A DNA stretch of 64,000 bases from Piromyces finnis (lineage: Eukaryota > Neocallimastigomycota > Neocallimastigomycetes > Neocallimastigales > Neocallimastigaceae): positions 782,001-846,000 of the forward strand of contig MCFH01000004.1 of assembly GCA_002104945.1 (NCBI GenBank), read 5' to 3'. The translations under genes were made by a program, and so were the position numbers. Of the stretch, positions 52,618-63,061 are shown in pieces. Under the pieces are notes generated by a model. The model was given only the letters and a program-made list of their open reading frames with translations, made no database searches and was not told where the DNA came from. Position 1 is the first letter of the stretch; the number at the start of each line of letters is the position of its first letter.

Positions 52618-52852
52618 TGTCAGATAAATTTAGTTTACACTTAAATTTATTTATAAAACTATTTGGGTTTTTATAATCTTTTATTTATTTATATTTATTT
52701 TATAATATAAATATTGTAACTTTCTTAAAATCTTTTTATTAAAAAATAACCAAAGAATAAAAATGTAGTACAATATTAATTTATAATTTTATAAAATACA
52801 AATACATAAAAAATACATAAAATATTATTTTGTAATGTATTTTATTTTCACA
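52618..52852 (-). repeat. 3' LTR of the copia element
   Basis: 235 bp; in element orientation it starts TGTGAAAATA and ends CTGACA. No difference from the 5' LTR seen on reading. Confidence 0.95.
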
Positions 52853-52862
52853 CTCCCCCAAA
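52853..52862 (-). promoter_or_regulatory. Polypurine tract of the copia element
   Basis: On the minus strand 'CTTTGGGGGAGTG' lies immediately upstream of the 3' LTR: the plus-strand DNA primer site. It is the only G-run of this kind in the neighbourhood. Confidence 0.8.
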
Positions 52863-52874
52863 GTTATAAATTCA

Positions 52875-54434
52875 TTATTTGTATTTATATAATAAACTAT
52901 CTCTAAATATTTTCATTTTATTTTTATTCAAGTATTTAGTAAAACCATCTGCTAAATTTTCTTCTGATTTTATATATTCTAGACTGATTTTATTTTCTTT
53001 AATTAATTCTCTTACTTTATGGTACTTAATATCAATATGTTTTGACTTTGGATTAATCGTTTCATTATTTGCGTTGTAAATAGTTGCTTGATTATCAATA
53101 TTGATTTTTAAGCATTCTTCCTTTATTTTTAATTCACTAAAAATATTTCTATACCACAGAGCTTGCTTTGAGCATTCACAAAGTCCATAATATTCTGCTT
53201 CGGCGGTTGAAGTTGATACACATTTTTGCAGTTTTGAGTACCAGCTTGTTGGTCCATTTCCCAATAAAAATACAAATCCAGTGGTAGATTTTCTTGTTTC
53301 TTCATCTCCCCCATAGTCTGAATCTACAAAAATCTTCAAATTTAAGTTTCTTTCAAAACGGATTCCATAATGAGGATTTTCTTTCAGATATTTGAATATT
53401 TGTAATACATTCTTCCAATTTTGGATAGTAGGATTTTGTGAGAACCTAGATGCTTTGGTTACTGAAAATAAGATATCTGGACGAGTACCTATGGCTAAAT
53501 ATAAAAGACTTCCTATTGCAGCTCTATAAGTAGTAGGGTCAAAAGGCTGATTGAGTTGTTCATCATTCTTGATTGGTGTAGTTGTCTTTGATCCTCTGCA
53601 GTTTTCTAAACCAAATTTGTGTAATATATCCTTTAAATACCTTTCTTGATGTAACAAATACCCATCTTTTAACGTTTCTACTTTGATTCCTATGATGAAA
53701 TTTGCATCACCAACATCCGTGATAACATATTTCTCTTTAATTAATTTAATAGTTTTATCTATTTCTTCCTTTTTACCAGTTATTAGGATGTCATCAACAT
53801 ATATTCCAACTAAACATACTAATTTATTGTTTTTGGTCTTTATAAATATGCATGGTTCGCTAACTAATTTCTGAAATCCTAGTTCAATGAGAGTATTGCT
53901 GATGTTGTTATTCCATTCTCTTGCTGCTTGTTTTAAGCCATATAATGCTTTATTTAATTTCCATAATCCTTTTTTATACATTTTATCTCCTTTAGGTGCT
54001 TTCATATATATATCTTCCTTTAAATCTGCATACAAATATGCGGCCTTAACATCTAATTGATGGATTTTATAGTTATTAATTGCAGCTATTCCTATTAGGA
54101 TTCTTAATGAGTCTTGTTTTAGAGTAGGAGAAAAGGTCTCATTGTAGTCTTCTCCATATTCTTGTGTAAAACCTCTGGCTACAAGTCTAGCTTTGTATTT
54201 TTCTATCTCACCAGTGCTATTCCTTTTTATCTTAAATACCCATCTTGAATCAATAATATTGGCGTCTTCTGGAACTTCATCTATTCTTTTGAACACTTTT
54301 CTTTCTTTCATATTTAGCAATTCGGCTTCTATTGCTTTTATCCACTTATCCTTATCTTTTCTTTTAAATATATCATTATAGGAATTTGGCTCCTTGATTT
54401 GTGCTATAGTTAGCGCCACTTCCTTAATTTTCTT
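52875..54434 (-). CDS. Copia reverse transcriptase-RNase H part, -1 frame relative to gag-integrase
   Basis: Open from at least 54434 ('KKIKEVALTIAQIKEP') to the stop at 52875, overlapping the end of the upstream frame. RT motifs: 'DSRWVFKIKRN', 'YKARLVARGFTQEYG', 'QLDVKAAYLYADL', 'LYGLKQAAREW' and catalytic 'YVDDILITG' near ~206. RNase H: 'VDSDYGGDEETRKSTTGF', 'SWYSKLQKCVSTSTAEAEY' and 'NPKSKHIDIKYHKVRELI'. It has no start codon of its own and should be a fusion with the upstream frame, as in other copia elements. The junction lies in A/G-rich sequence around 54420-54440 without a classic slippery heptamer, so a one-base indel is the simplest cause. Confidence 0.93.
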   Translation of the reverse strand, partial: KKIKEVALTIAQIKEPNSYNDIFKRKDKDKWIKAIEAELLNMKERKVFKRIDEVPEDANIIDSRWVFKIKRNSTGEIEKYKARLVARGFTQEYGEDYNETFSPTLKQDSLRILIGIAAINNYKIHQLDVKAAYLYADLKEDIYMKAPKGDKMYKKGLWKLNKALYGLKQAAREWNNNISNTLIELGFQKLVSEPCIFIKTKNNKLVCLVGIYVDDILITGKKEEIDKTIKLIKEKYVITDVGDANFIIGIKVETLKDGYLLHQERYLKDILHKFGLENCRGSKTTTPIKNDEQLNQPFDPTTYRAAIGSLLYLAIGTRPDILFSVTKASRFSQNPTIQNWKNVLQIFKYLKENPHYGIRFERNLNLKIFVDSDYGGDEETRKSTTGFVFLLGNGPTSWYSKLQKCVSTSTAEAEYYGLCECSKQALWYRNIFSELKIKEECLKINIDNQATIYNANNETINPKSKHIDIKYHKVRELIKENKISLEYIKSEENLADGFTKYLNKNKMKIFRDSLLYKYK

Positions 54435-57400
54435 CTTTCTGGTTCATGTTCATGTGGCTTACTAAATTTTTCTTCTATGACATCTTCACTTGGAACAAGT
54501 TTCCGCTTTCTTGGGAATTTTTCTTCCTTTGGTGGATGATTTTCATTTAATTTAAAATTTTTATTGGATTTTAATTTTCTATTTAGATTTCTCTTATTCA
54601 AAAAATTTTGTTTTGATAATAACTTTTTCTTATCAAAAAATTTTTTCTTAGATTTATCTTTATTGATTGGATCTTTAATTTCATTTTTATTTTTTAAATT
54701 TCTCAAATTATATTCCTTTTTATTTTGATTATTTAAATTACTTTCTTTTTCATCAGAAATATTTTTAAATTTGGACTTTTCTTCAGGAATATTGATATTT
54801 TCTTTATTCAAATTTCTTCTTATTTCATTCTCATTAATAGGTATGTAATTTTTCTTATAATATTCTTCATTCTTATAATTTACTTTTACATTTGAATAAT
54901 TATTTTCTATTTCTTTTCTATTATTTTTATTTATATTATTTTTGACACTCTCAATATTTTCAAAATCAATTTTCTTTCTTGTTCCTAAATCAATGTCAGG
55001 ACTCAGGATATTTAAAAAATCATTATTGTCAATTTCTCCAGTTAAATCATTTATCTCCATTTCTGATGGTATTTTTAATACTTCTTCAATTAATTCATTT
55101 TTATTTACAATGTCTGAATTTTCTTCTATAAAATAAACATTTCCTTTTGCATTCAGGTATTTATTATTCCTTTTATTATCCTTTGATATATTTGAATTGT
55201 CTTTACTGTTTATATTTTTATTTTTCTTGTCGTCATTTCTCTTTATATTCACTTCTTTAATTTCACAAATTTCAGTTTCGTCAGCACTATTATATTTTAA
55301 ATTATTATATTTTAAATTATTTTCTTCCAAGGTAAAGTTATTTATATTGCCGTCGTTACTTCCTGAAATGTCATTATTGTTTTCTTTTTCTTTATTGGTT
55401 TCACTTACAGATTCCATTGAAGTACTTATTTTAATTTCTTTATTTTCTTCCATTCCTTCAATTTTCTGGTAATTATTTTTGTTCAAACGTTCTTTTTTCT
55501 TTTCTTTTAGTTTAATATAGTCTAAGAGATTTAAGTCTTCTTCTTCTGAGTCTTCTATACTCATATTACTATCATTAGTGTCCTCGCAGACTTGCATAAA
55601 ACTTTCAGAACTATTATTTTTTTCTTTATTTAATAGTGACGTGAGCTTATCCAGCTTTTCTTCTATATTTCTAAATTTTTCTTCATAATTTACTTCTTTT
55701 AAGTCTTCTTTATTACTAGTTTTATCATTGAGTGTTTCTAGGTTTTCATTCATTAATTTATCATTTTCATTTGAAATGTCCTTTTCTTTTTTGTCTTTAT
55801 TGTTATTGTTTTCATTTTCTTTATCATACATATAATTAAAGTTCCTTACTTGAAAAGTTTCTGTATCTTGACTATATGTTTCATTATTATTTTCTTTTTC
55901 TAAATTATAATTGTAGTCACCAGGTTCTTCTTCTAAAAAACCTACGACTCTTTTCACTTTAATTTTCCTTGATTTTATGTCGAATATTCTGTATCCTACT
56001 GAAGATTCATCATATCCGATAAAGATTCCCTCCTTAGTTTTGTCTTGAAATTTTGGAATGTTACTGTCATCTAAATAATACACTTTACATCCAAATACTC
56101 TTAAATTTTTATAATCAACTTTTCTGTTGTACATTAATTCAAATGGTATTTCACCATTAATTCCACTGTGCGGAACTCGATTATGAACATAGTTCGCTGT
56201 TTTCACAGCATCTTCCCAAAAGCGACGACATAACCTTGCGTCCATTAACATTGCAGTAGCAGTTTTTATTAACTTTCCATTGAATCTTTCTGCTCTTCCA
56301 TTCTGCTCCGGATTTCCAGGGACGGTGAATTGTTGAGTTATTCCATATTCGTTACATAACTCCTTGAAGTTATTAGAAGTGAATTCAGTTCCATTATCGC
56401 TTCTAAGATATTTTACTTTGGATGATAATTCATTAGTAGTTTTATTCAGCCAATTTCCAAATTCTTTGAAAACATCACTTTTATTCTTGACAAATATTAC
56501 CCATCCATATCGACTGTAATCATCTAAGATACTTAAAAAGTATACGTTGTCATGAGTTGATGGTGTGATTGGACCTACCAAATCGATGTGTACTAGTTCC
56601 AAAACACTTGATGCTCTACTATCTGACCTTTTATGAGGGATTTCTTTCATTTTGCTTCTCATGCATATTGTACAATTGTGAATATTGTTCTTTTCATCAT
56701 TATTGTTGAAATTCAGATGCCCTATTCTTCTATGCCAGTATTCACCATTGTTTCGTACATTATCGCACATTGAGTAATTATTAACTACATTACCTTCTTT
56801 GATGTACAAATTGAATACATCATATTCATTTGCTTTAACTTCGTATACATTATCTGTTTTCTTATCTTTTATATATGCAAATACATTATTGTTCTTCTCA
56901 TCAAAGATTATTTGGTAGCCACTTTTAACTAACTTGGCAACAGAAATTAAATTTCGTTTTACATCTGGGATGTACATTACATCTTCTAATTTTATTGGTT
57001 CTTCATTAATAGATCCATTTACTTCACCCATATGTGTTGACTTTGTAGTCGCTCCATTTGCATAATTGATTGGTTCTACATGTTCAAAAACATTTTTGAG
57101 AATTCCTATATCTTTGGTAATATGATTAGAAGCACCAGAATCTAAAGTCCATGTAGTAAAACTTGTAGGTACATTTTCACAAGATACGTAATTGCATGAT
57201 TTATTATTACATTCATCATTGTTATTGTCAAATAATGTATTGTAATCAACTGTAAACAAATCTTGATATCCAACTTCTGGTTCAAAGTCTTCAGTGGTTT
57301 GTTTATTTACTATTTCACCTGTTGCTAAAAATGCTTCCTTGCCTTTATTTTTCTCTTTTCTTAGCCTTCTTGTAACTTCTTCTGAAAGTTCTTTTTGAAT

Positions 57401-58360
57401 ACGACATTGTTTTACAGTATGTCCTTTTTGATGACAAAAATAACATGTAATGTTTTGTTTATTTTTGTTATTCCAATTTCTTTCTTCATTGGACTTTTCT
57501 TTTCCTTTATTTGTATTTTTATTATGATTATTACTTTGTTTGTTGCGGTAGTATTTAGTACTTTCCTTTCTTTTATCACCTTTGTAACTACCTTCAACAC
57601 TAAAGATATGTCTAATTCCGAAGGTTTCAGATTTCTCTTTCGGATCAAATTTGTTCATCTTATCTATCATTCTTGCTGTGTCCTTTTTGCATTCTTCCCA
57701 GTCTTCATGCTTAAGGACTGTGACTTTCCTATATTTTTCTGGTAAGGCTTGATACAGTAAACCAATTTTTTCTTCATCATCTATTTTCACATTTAGTTGT
57801 TCTAACTTATTAAAGTTGGAATTTAACTTATTTACAAATCTTGAGAAACTTTCTTTCGGGTCGTATTTTAAGGAGTTTGTTTCCTTAATAAGCCTATTCT
57901 TTCTTTCTATTTTATCCCCTAAATAAATGTCTTCTAATAGTTTCCACATTTCGTAGCTTGTTAAAGACCTATCTTGGATATCTTGTTGGCAGTTTGGGCC
58001 TAAAGTATACCTAATTAAAAATTGGATATTCCTATCTGTTTTTAAGTCATCTTCGGTTACGTTCTTATCATAGTAGGTATTGATTTCAAAAGGTGCCTTT
58101 AGATATTCTTCTCCGTCGATATCCATTCCTTCGTCACTTTTGATCTTTGGGGTTTTGTTTTCATCAACCCAATCTTCAAGACCATAATAATTTAAAATAT
58201 TCCTCATAAACATTTGCCACGTTATGAAATTTTTATTGTTCAATTCATAAGTGACCTTTCCTAGCATAACGGTAGGATCGAATATAGGAATTGATCCAGT
58301 ATCTCCGTTAGATTTTCTTTTTGACATATTAAAAAAAAACTTACTTAAATATAAGAGCAA
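54410..58360 (-). CDS. Copia gag-protease-integrase part of the polyprotein
   Basis: 1316 codons from 58360; a second Met (MSKRKSNGDTG) at 58327 is a likelier start because the first 11 codons are hydrophobic and overlap the leader. Gag spans ~20-300, with the CCHC knuckle 'CYFCHQKGHTVKQC' near 303-317. The aspartic protease is 'LDSGASNH' near ~407. Integrase has the HHCC zinc site ('HRRIGHLNF', 'CTICMRSK', ~541-570) and the catalytic triad in 'HIDLVGP', 'LRSDNGTEF' and 'PEQNGRAERFNGK'. 'GCKVYYLD' and 'GIFIGYDESSVGYRIFD' close the integrase. An unusually long Lys/Glu/Asn-rich linker of about 450 residues follows, and the frame stops at 54410, just before the RT. Confidence 0.95.
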   Translation of the reverse strand: MLLYLSKFFFNMSKRKSNGDTGSIPIFDPTVMLGKVTYELNNKNFITWQMFMRNILNYYGLEDWVDENKTPKIKSDEGMDIDGEEYLKAPFEINTYYDKNVTEDDLKTDRNIQFLIRYTLGPNCQQDIQDRSLTSYEMWKLLEDIYLGDKIERKNRLIKETNSLKYDPKESFSRFVNKLNSNFNKLEQLNVKIDDEEKIGLLYQALPEKYRKVTVLKHEDWEECKKDTARMIDKMNKFDPKEKSETFGIRHIFSVEGSYKGDKRKESTKYYRNKQSNNHNKNTNKGKEKSNEERNWNNKNKQNITCYFCHQKGHTVKQCRIQKELSEEVTRRLRKEKNKGKEAFLATGEIVNKQTTEDFEPEVGYQDLFTVDYNTLFDNNNDECNNKSCNYVSCENVPTSFTTWTLDSGASNHITKDIGILKNVFEHVEPINYANGATTKSTHMGEVNGSINEEPIKLEDVMYIPDVKRNLISVAKLVKSGYQIIFDEKNNNVFAYIKDKKTDNVYEVKANEYDVFNLYIKEGNVVNNYSMCDNVRNNGEYWHRRIGHLNFNNNDEKNNIHNCTICMRSKMKEIPHKRSDSRASSVLELVHIDLVGPITPSTHDNVYFLSILDDYSRYGWVIFVKNKSDVFKEFGNWLNKTTNELSSKVKYLRSDNGTEFTSNNFKELCNEYGITQQFTVPGNPEQNGRAERFNGKLIKTATAMLMDARLCRRFWEDAVKTANYVHNRVPHSGINGEIPFELMYNRKVDYKNLRVFGCKVYYLDDSNIPKFQDKTKEGIFIGYDESSVGYRIFDIKSRKIKVKRVVGFLEEEPGDYNYNLEKENNNETYSQDTETFQVRNFNYMYDKENENNNNKDKKEKDISNENDKLMNENLETLNDKTSNKEDLKEVNYEEKFRNIEEKLDKLTSLLNKEKNNSSESFMQVCEDTNDSNMSIEDSEEEDLNLLDYIKLKEKKKERLNKNNYQKIEGMEENKEIKISTSMESVSETNKEKENNNDISGSNDGNINNFTLEENNLKYNNLKYNSADETEICEIKEVNIKRNDDKKNKNINSKDNSNISKDNKRNNKYLNAKGNVYFIEENSDIVNKNELIEEVLKIPSEMEINDLTGEIDNNDFLNILSPDIDLGTRKKIDFENIESVKNNINKNNRKEIENNYSNVKVNYKNEEYYKKNYIPINENEIRRNLNKENINIPEEKSKFKNISDEKESNLNNQNKKEYNLRNLKNKNEIKDPINKDKSKKKFFDKKKLLSKQNFLNKRNLNRKLKSNKNFKLNENHPPKEEKFPRKRKLVPSEDVIEEKFSKPHEHEPERRKLRKWR

Positions 58361-58375
58361 TTGAGACTCTTAATC

Positions 58376-58610
58376 TGTCAGATAAATTTAGTTTACACTT
58401 AAATTTATTTATAAAACTATTTGGGTTTTTATAATCTTTTATTTATTTATATTTATTTTATAATATAAATATTGTAACTTTCTTAAAATCTTTTTATTAA
58501 AAAATAACCAAAGAATAAAAATGTAGTACAATATTAATTTATAATTTTATAAAATACAAATACATAAAAAATACATAAAATATTATTTTGTAATGTATTT
58601 TATTTTCACA
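58376..58610 (-). repeat. 5' LTR of the copia element
   Basis: 235 bp; on the minus strand it drives the element. The sequence just inside ('GATTAAGAGTCTCAATTGCT') should contain the primer-binding site; I could not assign the tRNA. Confidence 0.95.
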
Positions 58611-59981
58611 TACCTTAATTCTAATACTCTATAATATTATTTTAACATTTAAAATTGACTTCTTATTATTATAATTTATATAAAAAATAAATACAATTAT
58701 ATATTCATGCTTATATTAAAAAATAATAATAATAATAATGAATTGATAACATAAGGTCAATGTTATTGTGAAATTAATAAATAAATTTATTAAAAAGGTT
58801 AACAAAGAGAAAAAGTTACATATAATGGGATATAAATTCATTCATATGATTATAAAAATAAAATAAAATAAATAAAAAAAAAACTATCTCTAAAGACACG
58901 TAGACATTATGTTTAAAACTATGTTTATGTTTTTAAAATGTTATAAAAATAATATGTGACTTGAGCATATTATTATATTAGTAGTTTTTTTCTAATATTA
59001 AATTTATATAGCTTTTATTATAATATTAATTATTTCTATAATGTATAAAAATGTAACACAAATGTATGACTAATGAAAGAGCATGTAATGTATAACAACA
59101 CAATATAGATGTATAATCCATATAATTGAACAATTAGTTATTAAGTAAGGCTCATTAGTATAAATAGACTAGGGAATAATTATTATGAAGTCTTCTTGTT
59201 TTAGTTAAAGTTTTAATAGTTAACAACGACAGAATTAACGTTTTAGTATTTAGACAGAATAAAAATATTGGAACATAATAATTAATATTATTAATAAAAC
59301 ATATATTATTTAAAGTTAAATTCTTTCTCCATAAAATTAACCAGTCAAAAAGTTAATCATATGTGTTCATAAATATATGATATGGGCAAATAAAAATATG
59401 TGTCTATTCATAAATTATTTTTTTAAATTCCTAACCTTTACAAATTTTAATTTTAAATTTTGATGTATATTATAAAGGGTTAGAATTATATTTCAATTTT
59501 ATTGTTATTATTTATATGAATTATTTTTAACTAAAGTAAAATAAAATAACCTAATATAGAATAAAAAAAATTATAAGCTTTAATCTCTTTTTTGATTTTT
59601 CTATTGATGTAATTATTTTTATTAATATATGTAGTTAAACAAGTATATTCTTCATAAAAAATGGCATTTTTTTTTTAAAATAAGTGAAATAATATTTTAT
59701 ATAAAATTTAATATTAAATGTTAATAACGTAATAATAATTCTATAATATGAAATATATACAAGTATATATTAATACTCCATTTACAAAACTTTTAATTTC
59801 ATATTTTTTATTATTATTTATTAATTTTTTTTTTGTATTTATTGATGATGGATCATTTTTTATTACTACATTTTTACTAATTGTATGTTCTAAAAAATTA
59901 ATTAATAATGATTAAAAGTTTAATAATAAACATATACTATTTTTATAAGCAAATAATTTTTAAATATAACATCAATTATGT
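58611..59981. other. Intergenic; possible solo LTR at about 59050-59340
   Basis: AT-rich spacer. 59050-59340 is less simple than its surroundings and includes 'TATAAATAGACTAGGG' (59159-59174), short CG-containing words ('AACAACGACAGAATTAACG') and AATAAA, a layout like a copia LTR with TATA box and transcript start. No matching element or duplication was found, so this is only a suggestion. No gene seen. Confidence 0.4.
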
Positions 59982-61198
59982 TTAATTTGATAATAATTCA
60001 GTCATATCCTTATCATCTACAACATCAATTGGTGAAAATCCTTTATTATTTTTGATTGTTCTATCAGCTCCTCTTTCAAGTAAAAGCTTTACAACTTCTC
60101 TTTCTCCAAGTAAAGAAGCTAAATGAAGTGCAGTATTACCACCCTAATTTATGATTATTAATTATTTTATCAATACATATATAATATTAATAATTATTTA
60201 TATTAAAGAATATTTTTACTTTTTAAAATGTTATAAAAAATATATTTCAGTAATAATATTTTATATTATTACTAATTTATTTTAATTTTGTTACATACAC
60301 CATAGGTAAGATCTAAATCATCTTTTAATGTAGCATCAACAATATCCTTTGCAACATCATCTCTACCTAACATAATAGCGAATTGTAATCCGGTCATTTT
60401 TCCATAATAAGCACCAAGGAATTTATAACCATCTACTTCAACTTCATTATCATATTTAGCACGTGAATCGGATTTTTTTACTGTAGTATATCTTTTATCT
60501 TGTAATAAGGAACGAACTGTATATATATTTTATTTTAATTATTTATTATTTCATAACGTTTTTTATAATTAAATTATTTTTATATATTTATTAAATTATG
60601 AAAGAAAAGTATAATATGTATATATTATTTAATATATCATTTAATAAATATGTTATTTTTTATTTTTATTTTAATATTTGAAAGTATTAAAATTAATTTT
60701 ATATGAAATTTACCCTTTTCTTTATCCTTGTTGTAGATAGCTTTTTTTTTTTTTTTTTTTATTTTATTTTATTTTAATTAATAATTAAGGATCATGGATC
60801 AATATTTATAAATATTATATTATAATATATCCATATTGAAATATATAAATTTTAAAATATATATAAACATAAATATCAAAAAGTTCCCACATGAATATAT
60901 ATATATATTTTTTTTAAATTTTTTCTTTTTTATAATGATTTTATATATATTAAAAATATTTGTTTTTATATACCATCGAAAAGAGCCTATTTAATAAATA
61001 AATAAATAAAATATAAATATAATGAATAATTTTAATAAAGTACATAAAATTAATAAATTATTATATATCATATTTTATTAATATTATTATCGTAGTGTAT
61101 TAATATTCATTTTTTATTATTAATTATTAAGAGATTGTAATATAATCTATGATATTAAATAATACAACACATACATCAACATCAACTTCGTCACCCAT
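59982..61198 (-). CDS. Small ankyrin-repeat protein
   Basis: Five exons: 61198-61175, 60986-60974 (13 nt), 60740-60714, 60516-60299 and 60143-59982; phases fit, 147 residues. It begins 'MGDEVDVD' and has an acidic, soluble composition. The last exon encodes a good ankyrin repeat, 'GGNTALHLASLLGEREVVKL' plus 'LLERGADRTIKNNKGFSP', and the exon before it holds one or two degenerate repeats ('MTGLQFAIMLGRDDVAKD'). No other domain or membrane segment is present. Size and layout recall myotrophin-type proteins made only of ankyrin repeats, which act as protein-protein adaptors. The specific partner cannot be inferred. Confidence 0.85.
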
Positions 61199-62333
61199 TT
61201 TTTTTTTTTTTGTTTTTTGTATAATAAAGTTATTTTACAAATATATATATTTTAATTATTTATTTTCTTTTCAATAAATATCTTTTATAGATATATTATT
61301 AATTTTTTTTTTTAAAAAAAAAAAAAATTACATTAACTTCTAGTATTAGTATAATTAGGAACTTATAAAGTTGACTATTTAAACTTTTTATTTTAAAATT
61401 TTAGTTGATATTTTTAAAATTGTATATTATATATATTAAAAATATTATTTTATCCCTTTTTTATGAGGATTCATAATATTTTTAATTTTCTAAAATTTAT
61501 ATTTAAAGTACAATTTTTTTTTATTTTCAAATAATTCTTTCTGAGTTTAAATTTCCTTGAGATAAACTTTATGTATATAAAAGTGTATTAAATAATAAAT
61601 ATATTTTTATGCTTTTTCTTTTAAATAATTGTTTCTTTTTAATTATTAGGATATAAAAACTATAATAATAATAAAAACAAAAAAACAAAACTAAATATTT
61701 ACAATTAATATGTTTTATTTTCATTAATAATAAAGTTAAGCTTAATTCGAAATCTGATTATTATTGATATGGATAACACCTCAAAGCTTATTTTATATAA
61801 ATAAAAATTATTATAATATTGGCATTTTTTTTTTAAATAATAATAGTAAAAATAATGGTAATAATAATAAAAAAATTTTAAAATATATATAATATGGTTG
61901 TAATAATTCTTTCTTTCTTTCTTTTTTTTTTTTATAATTTTTTATCAATTAATAGATAATAGATAAACACAAGTTATTAAAACCATCTTTTATTAAATTT
62001 TATATTAAATATTTAAATATTTTATTGATATTTATTATTTATTGTATATATAAATAAATTATTTTATTATATGAAATAAAAATATTTATATATTTTTATA
62101 ATATAATGATAGTAATGATTGCTAAATATTATTTTATATAAAATGCTTGTATATAATAATTTTGATTTTACTCTTATTTAATAACAAAATTTATATATAT
62201 TTGTATTTTAAGGAATTATTTATGTATTATATTAAGGTGATAAGGTGATATGTATTAAAATATTAATGATAAATATAAATTAGCTTGTTTGAACAGGTGA
62301 TTTTACAAAGATTGAAATGTACAAAAATATTTA
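61199..62333. other. Intergenic, no gene seen
   Basis: AT-rich; upstream of the ankyrin gene and downstream of SNRNP25. An A-run sits next to a T-run near 61301-61326. Nothing coding recognised. Confidence 0.6.
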
Positions 62334-63061
62334 TCAATGTTTTTTATTAAATAAATATTTTTTAAATTGAAGTGTTGTATTTCGTTCAAATCCAATGTCT
62401 TTTAAATTCAATTTGTTTTCAGTTAAACGTGTACCCTTAAAAGAAAAACAATACCTTTTCCAAACATAACTCCTAATAAATTTATTATATATAATAAAAA
62501 TTGTTAGATATATCGTGATAATATGAGAGTTTGCTATTTTACTTTTTTTTTTTTTTTTTTTTTTAAAAGATTGAACTTTATTACTATTATGAAAATAATT
62601 TATAGAGTTTATTAATTATTACCAATTTATAAAATTTCTTTTTCGTTTATTTTTATTGGACGAACAATTATTTAAGTAAAGATTATTTAGTTCTTTTTCA
62701 TATTGATGTTTCAAATCTAGCAAGGTTGCATTGGATTTAATTATAATTTCTATTAATATTAGTATATGATGGAAATTATTTTTAGTAAATCAATATATAT
62801 ATATAAATATAAATAAAAATCTAGTGGTAATAATGATAATATCTTACCTATTGAAGGTAAATTACCCCTTTCTATTGTTATTTTAAAGGCATTTCCTGTT
62901 TCATATTTATATAATAAATTTATGTAGTCTGCATTAAAATTTTCCTCTTTAATATCACTTAAAAAGGTTTCATGTTTTAGTTGATCTAATATATTTAATA
63001 ATTCTTCTTTACATTTTCTATAATCTAATTTTGTACTCCTAGCATCTTTATTTTTTTCCAT
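62334..63061 (-). CDS. SNRNP25: U11/U12 snRNP 25 kDa protein (SNRNP25), minor spliceosome
   Basis: Three exons: 63061-62848, 62749-62623 and 62472-62334; phases fit, 159 residues (human 132). The ubiquitin-like domain aligns with human SNRNP25 along its length: 'FKITIERGNLPSIEIIIKSN' (human TVRVCKMDGEVMPVVVVQSA), 'ATLLDLKHQY' (ATVLDLKKAI), 'NWSYVWKRY' (SWSYVWRTY), 'GTRLTENKLNLKDIGF' (GEKLTEDRKKLRDYGI) and 'TLQFKKYL' (VSFIKKL). The W-S-Y-V-W block is formed by splicing exon 2 to exon 3, which supports the model. The protein is specific to the U11/U12 di-snRNP that recognises U12-type introns. A basic insert ('NKNKRKRNF') lies in the middle. Its own introns look like ordinary GT-AG. Confidence 0.82.

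Larger units (their letters stand above)
52618..58610 (-). mobile_element. Young full-length Ty1/copia LTR retrotransposon
   Basis: 5993 bp, minus strand. Two 235-bp LTRs (52618-52852 and 58376-58610) with TG...CA ends that read as identical by eye, bounded by the 5-bp repeat TACCT. A polypurine tract (minus strand 'TTTGGGGGAG', about 52853-52862) sits against the 3' LTR. Domain order is gag, protease, integrase, reverse transcriptase, RNase H, which defines copia. Identical LTRs indicate a recent insertion, but the coding region carries one frameshift. Confidence 0.97.
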
